In this document: piece by piece, positions 58,844 to 64,000 of the stretch
Position numbering within the stretch: the first letter of the stretch is position 1
Layout: every line of letters begins with the position of its first letter
Origin: Caulobacter segnis
GTDB lineage: Bacteria; Pseudomonadota; Alphaproteobacteria; Caulobacterales; Caulobacteraceae
DNA length: 64,000 nt
NCBI RefSeq assembly: GCF_023935105.1
Contig: NZ_CP096040.1
Location: forward strand, 4,941,001-5,005,000
Reading direction: 5' to 3'
The notes under the pieces: model-generated
Told to the model about the DNA's origin: nothing
Databases searched by the model: none
The model's input: only the letters and a program-made list of their open reading frames with translations
Position numbers and translations under genes: made by a program

Positions 58844-58872
58844 CTGACCAATTTTTAAAATTGATCTGGCAG
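58844..58872. promoter_or_regulatory. possible GntR operator before the GH2 gene
   Basis: CTGACCAATT (58844-58853) and, after an AT-rich centre, the inverted end CTGGCAG (58866-58872). It overlaps the stop of gntR and lies about 65-95 bases before the GH2 start codon. Confidence 0.45.
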
Positions 58873-58936
58873 ATTTAGATTCCCTCGCTAAGGTTCAGCC
58901 AACGTCCGCCATGAGCGGCGATCGGGAGCACCTGCG

Positions 58937-61648
58937 ATGAAGAGACTGCTGTTAGCCACGACCCTGGCCATCGCGGTCGCGCCGCAGGTCGTCCATGCTC
59001 AAGCCGAGTCCACGCAGGTCCGACGGCAGACCGCGCTTACGGACAACTGGCGCTTTCGCCAGGACGATGCGGTGGCCGGGGCAGAAGCGCCCAGCTTCAA
59101 CGACCAGGACTGGCAACGCGTCAGCGTGCCTCACACCTGGAACCGTGTGGGCGTCTACCTGCCCGGCCCTATCGCCCGCACGCAGCAAACCACGGACGTC
59201 AACAAGGCCCAGGGGGTGGGCTGGTACCGGCTGTCGTTCGCCGCGCCCAAGCTGGACGGCAAGCGGGCGTATCTGCAGTTCGACGCGGCCAGTCGCGCCG
59301 CCAAGGTGTGGTTGAACGGCATTTATCTCGGCGAGCATCAGGGGGGCTTTTCGCGGTTCCGGCTGGACGCCACCGACGCTTTGCGCGCCGGCGACAACCT
59401 GCTGGTCGTGCGCACCGACAACAGCAAGCCCGCTCCCGGCTCGGCCACCGTCGACAACCTGCCGCTGACAGGCGACTTCTTCGTGCACGGGGGGCTCTAT
59501 CGTCCGGCGAGCCTGGTGCTGACCAACGCCATCCATTTCGACATGCTCGATTTCGGCGGCTCGGGCGTCTATGCGCGCACCGCCAGTCTGTCGACCGACA
59601 AGGCCGACATCGCCATCCGCGCTCGCCTGCGCAACGACCTGTCCAAGGCCCGCCCGGTCCGGGTCGAGGCCCGGCTGTACGACGCCGAAGGCAAGCTCGC
59701 CGCCAAGGCCGGGACCGAGGTCGCCCTCGCCGCCCAGACCGCTCAGGACGCCAGCCTGTCGCTGGCGCTGACCAATCCACATCCGTGGAATGGCGTGGCC
59801 GATCCCTATCTCTACCGCCTGGAAACAGACGTGATCGGCAAGGACGGCAAGCTGCTCGACCGGGTCAGCACCGCGTTCGGCGTGCGGCGGATGGCCTTCG
59901 ACGCGGACAAGGGTTTCCTGTTAAATGGCAAGCCCTACCGCCTGAAGGGCGTGGGCTACCATCAGGATCGCGAGGGCAAGGGCTGGGCGGTCGCGCCCGC
60001 CGACGTCGAGGAAGATATGGCGATCCTGCGCGAGATGGGCGCCAACTCCATCCGCCTGACGCACTACCAACACGGCCAAACCATCCACGACCTGGCCGAC
60101 AAGTACGGCATCATACTGTGGGACGAGATTCCGCTGGTCTCGGCCTGGACAACCGGCGGCGCGCTCGAGCCGACCCCGGCCCTGGTGGAAAACGCCAAAC
60201 AGCAACTGCGGGAGCTGATCCGGCAGAACTACAACCACGCCTCGGTCGCCACCTGGGGCATCGCCAACGAGGTCGATTTCGGCAACTCGTTCCCCGCCTT
60301 CTTGACCGGCTACAAGGACGGCAAGGCGCCCGATCCGATGCCGCTGCTCAACACCCTGAACCAGCTAGCCCACCAGGAGGATCCGGGACGGCCCACGGCG
60401 CTGGCGACCTGCTGCGAAGGCCGGGTCTTCGCCGCTGGAGTCGACGTTCCGACCACGGCGGAGGCCGCCGATTTGGGCGGCGCCAATCGCTATTTCGGCT
60501 GGTACTTCGGCGAGACCGGCGATCTGGGTCCGCACCTCGACGCCCTCCGCGCCAAGCGTCCGCGCCAGCCCCTGTCGGTGACCGAGTACGGCGCCGGCGG
60601 CGGCGTGACCATCCATACCGACGACGTGTTGGGCGGCCCGATCGACTCGCGTGGCCGCATCCAACCCGAGGAGTTCGAGAGCCATGTCCACGAGACGGCC
60701 TGGGCGGCGCTGTCCCAGCGCCCCTGGCTGTGGGGGACGTGGATCTGGAACTCGTTCGACTTCGCCACCACCATCCGCCACGAGGGCGACGCCGACGACA
60801 TCAACACCAAGGGCCTGGTCACCTACGACCGCAAGATTCGCAAGGACGCCTGGTACTTCTACAAAGCCAACTGGTCCGACTCGCCAACCGTCCACATCAA
60901 CGGCCGCCGCTATGTCGATAGGGCCTATCCCGTCACGGAGGTGCGGGTCTATTCGAATGGCGCGACCACTGATTTGACGCTTAACGGCGAGTCGCTGGGC
61001 CAACGCGCCAACTGCCCGCAGCACGTCTGCGTCTGGCCGGCCGTGCGCCTGGCGCCGGGCGAGAACGTTCTTGTCGCCAGGGGCAGCTTCGGCGGCCGGG
61101 TCGCCGAGGATCGCATCGTCTGGCGGCGACCGACCGATCCGACCTTCCCCGTCCGCATCGACGCCGGCTCCATCGTCGGAGCAGGCAAGACCGTCGCATT
61201 CGGTTCGGACGCCTTCTTCCAGGGAGGACAGGCCCAGTCGGCCAATACCCCAGCCGACTATGGCCGTCCGTTGGTTCGCGCCGCAATCAGCGGGACCGAC
61301 GAGGTCGACGTGGCCGCCAGCTACAGGCAGGGCCGCTTTTCCTACGCTGTGCCTATCGCGCCGGGCCGCTACCGCGTGCGCCTGACCTTTGTTGAGCCAT
61401 CGCTGGCCAGCGGTGAGCGTCGCTTCGACGTGCGGGCCAACGGCGCGCCGGTCCTGCAGAGCTTGGACGTGGCCGCCCAGGCCGGGGGTCCGCTCAAGGC
61501 GCTCGACAAGACTTTTGAGGTTAACGCCGGCGTCGAGGGCCTGACGCTGCAGTTCATCCCTACCCTAGGTGAGGCGATCGTCTCGGCGATCGAGATCAGG
61601 CCCGTGTCCACGGTCATTTCAGACAGCACGGCAGATCGCGGGCGTTAG
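58937..61648 (+). CDS. secreted GH2 beta-galactosidase-like enzyme with a C-terminal malectin-like domain
   Basis: A 903-residue exported enzyme (signal MKRLLLATTLAIAVAPQVVH, then AQAES). Domains in order: jelly-roll sugar-binding domain, immunoglobulin-like domain, TIM barrel (about 330-640) with acid/base Glu in WGIANEVDF and the nucleophile Glu in LSVTEYGAGG, a DUF4982-like segment, and a malectin-like domain at the end (about 745-890, VRIDAGS; RYRVRLTFVEPS). GGGAG precedes ATG 58937. It would cleave beta-galactosides or beta-glucuronides in the periplasm. It follows the gntR gene by 93 bases with a shared operator motif. Confidence 0.93.
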   Translation: MKRLLLATTLAIAVAPQVVHAQAESTQVRRQTALTDNWRFRQDDAVAGAEAPSFNDQDWQRVSVPHTWNRVGVYLPGPIARTQQTTDVNKAQGVGWYRLSFAAPKLDGKRAYLQFDAASRAAKVWLNGIYLGEHQGGFSRFRLDATDALRAGDNLLVVRTDNSKPAPGSATVDNLPLTGDFFVHGGLYRPASLVLTNAIHFDMLDFGGSGVYARTASLSTDKADIAIRARLRNDLSKARPVRVEARLYDAEGKLAAKAGTEVALAAQTAQDASLSLALTNPHPWNGVADPYLYRLETDVIGKDGKLLDRVSTAFGVRRMAFDADKGFLLNGKPYRLKGVGYHQDREGKGWAVAPADVEEDMAILREMGANSIRLTHYQHGQTIHDLADKYGIILWDEIPLVSAWTTGGALEPTPALVENAKQQLRELIRQNYNHASVATWGIANEVDFGNSFPAFLTGYKDGKAPDPMPLLNTLNQLAHQEDPGRPTALATCCEGRVFAAGVDVPTTAEAADLGGANRYFGWYFGETGDLGPHLDALRAKRPRQPLSVTEYGAGGGVTIHTDDVLGGPIDSRGRIQPEEFESHVHETAWAALSQRPWLWGTWIWNSFDFATTIRHEGDADDINTKGLVTYDRKIRKDAWYFYKANWSDSPTVHINGRRYVDRAYPVTEVRVYSNGATTDLTLNGESLGQRANCPQHVCVWPAVRLAPGENVLVARGSFGGRVAEDRIVWRRPTDPTFPVRIDAGSIVGAGKTVAFGSDAFFQGGQAQSANTPADYGRPLVRAAISGTDEVDVAASYRQGRFSYAVPIAPGRYRVRLTFVEPSLASGERRFDVRANGAPVLQSLDVAAQAGGPLKALDKTFEVNAGVEGLTLQFIPTLGEAIVSAIEIRPVSTVISDSTADRGR

Positions 61649-61914
61649 GCTGCGTCGCTTGCCAACCATTCTCAGAATTTTCTTGCATCCGCCGGGGCGT
61701 CCACACACGACATTCGGCGGACCAGTCGCTGGCCATTCAGGACCTTGTCGGAGTTGCCGCAGGCTTCCGACCGGCAAGCTTGGCCTAGAGATTCCCAGCT
61801 TGTAGGCGTGAGACTCGGCTTAAGGACTAGATGTTGAGCCACGGTGGGTCCCGACAAGAGGCTGCTTCTGCTTGCGCGCCCTAGGGCGGAGCCGATGGCG
61901 ATGAAGGTCGGCGG

Positions 61915-64000
61915 TCAGGCGCCGACAGCTGGACGGGCGTCGGCGGTTGGCGGGCGCCGCAGCCAGGTCTCTACCGTGGCGTAGAGCAGGTCTCTCTGGA
62001 TAGGCTTCGCGACGTGGTCGACCATCCCGGCCTCACGGCAACGAGCGATGTGCTGGGGCAAGGCGTCGGCGCTCATAGCGATGATCGGCACGGTTGCGGC
62101 CGCCCCTGGCAGGGCGCGAATGGCGCGGGTGGCGGTCAAGCCGTCCATGCCCGGCATGTGAATGTCCATCAAGACGACGTCGAACCCGCCCACCTGCGCA
62201 AGGGTCACCGCTTCGTGGCCGTTCTGGGCGGTGACTACGTCGCAGCCGGCCAAGGTCAACAAGGTCTGGCCGATCTCGCGATTGAGCGGATGGTCGTCGA
62301 CCAGCAGGATGCGGGCCGAACCGATCCTGTTCCGAGCCAGGCTCCCGGTTGCGGCGGCCGGTTCGACCCGCCGCGCCCCGAGCGAGAACCAGAAGGTCGA
62401 ACCCTGTGCGGGTTTGGGGCTCATGCCGATCTGTCCGCCCATCAGTTCGATGAGCGCCTTGCTGATCGCCAGGCCCAGACCCGTGCCGCCAAACGCGCGC
62501 GTCACCGAGCCATCGCCTTGCGAGAAGCGCTCGAAGAGCCGGCCGCGCAGCTCCGCTGGGACGCCGATCCCGGTATCGCTGATCTCGACCCTGAGCAGGT
62601 CGCCTTGGGGGCCCGGGGCGATCATCAACCGCGCCGAGACGTTTCCGGCTGGGGTGAACTTCACAGCATTGTTCAACAGGTTGAGCGCCACCTGGCGCAG
62701 CCGGGCCGCATCCAGCTCATGGTGGAGATCGCCCTCTCCACACACGCTGACCTCCAGCGTCAGGCCCTTGGCCTGGGCCTCCAGGGCGACGATCTCGGCC
62801 GCCTCGCGCAAGACCGCCTCGGCGCGCGTTGGCGCAAGCACAAGCTCCAAGCGGCCGGCCTCGACCCGTGAAAAATCGAGAACGTCATTGACCAGCGTCA
62901 GCAAGGCGCCGCCGGCCCCATCGATCAGACCCACCTGCCGGCGGGCGTCGGGCGCCAGGTCGTCGCGCTCGGCCAGGAGGCGGGTGAACCCCAGCACGCT
63001 GTTGAGCGGGGTGCGGATCTCGTGGCTCATTGTCGCCAGGAAGTCGGTCTTGGCTTGGCTCGCTGCCTGGGCGCGGGCCTGGGCCCGTCGGGCCAGGGCC
63101 TGACGGTGGATCAGCAGCTGCTTGAGACGTTGCTGGGTCGCCAGGGCCAGGGCCGCCGCCAGGCAAGTGACGAAGAGGGCGCCGACAAAGAGCTGCAGGA
63201 CATGCATGCGCTCGGAGGCTTGCGCGCGCGTTCCCGCCTCCGCCGCCAAGCCAAGCACGCTGAGCGGCGCGGCGATGGCGGTCACGAGCAAGGTCGTCCA
63301 CGCCGCGCCCTTGGGGCCCAATCGGAAAGCGGCGAGCACGCCAGCCGGAAACGCCAGGAAGGGCAGGCTGTGGGTGGGCCTGGCGAAGGCGAATACGGCC
63401 GTGGCCGCGACCATCAGGTAGCAGAGGAGCTTTTCGAGCGCCGACCGCTCGAAGCCGTGTCGAATGGTGGGATCGAACAGGATCAAGGCCGCCGGCAGGC
63501 TGACGGCCATGCCCAGCCCGTTGATGAACAGCCAGTTGGCGGTGAGGCTGCCCAGGCTCAGGTGAAGGATCGGCGCGCAGCCCAAGGCGCCGACGAGCGC
63601 CATGATCACCGTGGCGGGCATCGCCAGGCCTATGGTTTTCAACGCACGGCCGAGGTCTTTTAGCCGTGGCGCCCCGCCGAACGCTCGGTGCAGCACCAGG
63701 GCCACGAGGATCGCCTCAGTGGCGTCCAGCACGCTGAACAGAGCGCTCATCAGCAGCGGCGAGGCGCCCGCCCTGTCCAGCACCAGGTGCGCGGCGACGC
63801 TGACGGCCAAGAGAACCAGGCGCCGGCCGGCTGTCAGCAGCAAAAGGCCTACGGCCAGCAGACCATTGCATGGCCACACCGTGGCCAGGCCCGAGGGGCC
63901 GCGCGTGAGGAGGTCGCAATAGGCGATGACGATCAGGTAAGCCACGCTCAGGACCACGAGCAGCCGCGTCTGGCGCCGGTCCCCATCGAACCGATTGCTC
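61915..64000 (-). CDS. membrane hybrid sensor histidine kinase (MASE1-like), 5' end beyond the window
   Basis: The leftward frame runs open to the window edge, so the start is outside; at least 694 residues are inside. The N-terminal ~290 residues are hydrophobic with about eight membrane segments, like the MASE1 sensory region (LVVLSVAYLIVIAYC; ATVWPCNGLLAVGLLL). Then comes the kinase with phospho-acceptor His in TMSHEIRTPLNSVLGF, N box LLNNAVKFTP, G boxes DTGIGVP and GTGLGLAISK. A receiver with Asp in VLMDIHMPGMDG ends the protein. The signal is unknown. The 266 bases between this stop and the GH2 stop hold no gene. Confidence 0.9.
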   Translation of the reverse strand, partial: SNRFDGDRRQTRLLVVLSVAYLIVIAYCDLLTRGPSGLATVWPCNGLLAVGLLLLTAGRRLVLLAVSVAAHLVLDRAGASPLLMSALFSVLDATEAILVALVLHRAFGGAPRLKDLGRALKTIGLAMPATVIMALVGALGCAPILHLSLGSLTANWLFINGLGMAVSLPAALILFDPTIRHGFERSALEKLLCYLMVAATAVFAFARPTHSLPFLAFPAGVLAAFRLGPKGAAWTTLLVTAIAAPLSVLGLAAEAGTRAQASERMHVLQLFVGALFVTCLAAALALATQQRLKQLLIHRQALARRAQARAQAASQAKTDFLATMSHEIRTPLNSVLGFTRLLAERDDLAPDARRQVGLIDGAGGALLTLVNDVLDFSRVEAGRLELVLAPTRAEAVLREAAEIVALEAQAKGLTLEVSVCGEGDLHHELDAARLRQVALNLLNNAVKFTPAGNVSARLMIAPGPQGDLLRVEISDTGIGVPAELRGRLFERFSQGDGSVTRAFGGTGLGLAISKALIELMGGQIGMSPKPAQGSTFWFSLGARRVEPAAATGSLARNRIGSARILLVDDHPLNREIGQTLLTLAGCDVVTAQNGHEAVTLAQVGGFDVVLMDIHMPGMDGLTATRAIRALPGAAATVPIIAMSADALPQHIARCREAGMVDHVAKPIQRDLLYATVETWLRRPPTADARPAVGA

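Noticed and set aside
1..64000. CRISPR arrays, tRNA or rRNA genes, prophage or intact insertion sequences
   Set aside because: No regularly spaced repeats, tRNA-like cloverleaf ends or rRNA text were noticed when reading; only an IS110 remnant was found. A tRNA search by program was not possible.

Overview
The window is high-GC, dense DNA with the hallmarks of a Caulobacter-like alphaproteobacterium. It holds four large TonB-dependent receptors (TBDRs), secreted glycoside hydrolases, many LysR, TetR, GntR and LacI regulators, hybrid PAS histidine kinases, a Ku/LigD repair locus, and promoter-like sites of the alphaproteobacterial general stress sigma factor (EcfG/SigT). The genus assignment is inference from gene style; there is no rRNA or marker gene here. 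No tRNA, rRNA, CRISPR array or intact insertion sequence was seen.

Layout. 0-5 kb: LysR genes and an SDR-MFS pair. 5.1-6.4 kb: a two-gene unit that I read as a colicin M-type lipid II-degrading bacteriocin and a Cmi-like lipoprotein immunity protein, the most striking content of the window. 6.7-13.8 kb: small regulator-enzyme pairs (LysR/NmrA-like, TetR/SDR), hydrolases, and an IS110 remnant. 14-18 kb: a LOV photoreceptor kinase that has lost its phospho-acceptor histidine, behind two small paralogous proteins, divergent from a triple-PAS hybrid kinase. 18.3-18.9 kb: gene debris (SDR and DnaE2 fragments). 18.9-27 kb: a stress and DNA-repair island (KTSC and DUF3606 proteins, an exonuclease III-like enzyme, Ku, LigD), with EcfG-like promoters before the DUF3606 gene, Ku and LigD. 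27-27.6 kb: Ku and LysR fragments. 28-31.4 kb: a Fur-box siderophore receptor and PepSY protein. 31.5-33.1 kb: a PAS hybrid kinase.

33.6-38.4 kb: TetR, a cytosolic GST, a TBDR and an exported GST, linked by two nearly identical TetR-type operators. 38.8-51.4 kb: a nine-gene leftward operon starting with a FecI-type sigma and FecR, then a TBDR, three paralogous secreted alpha/beta hydrolases, a GH1 glucosidase, an HSL-type esterase and an acyl-CoA ligase. Together these look like a transport and degradation system for an acylated (perhaps phenolic) glycoside. 51.9-61.6 kb: carbohydrate genes (GH3 with LacI; a TBDR and a GH2 enzyme around a FadR-type GntR regulator). 61.9-64 kb: a MASE1-like hybrid kinase cut by the window end.

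A dispersed repeat of about 50 bp occurs eight times, always in the same orientation and always between genes just past the 3' end of a leftward gene.
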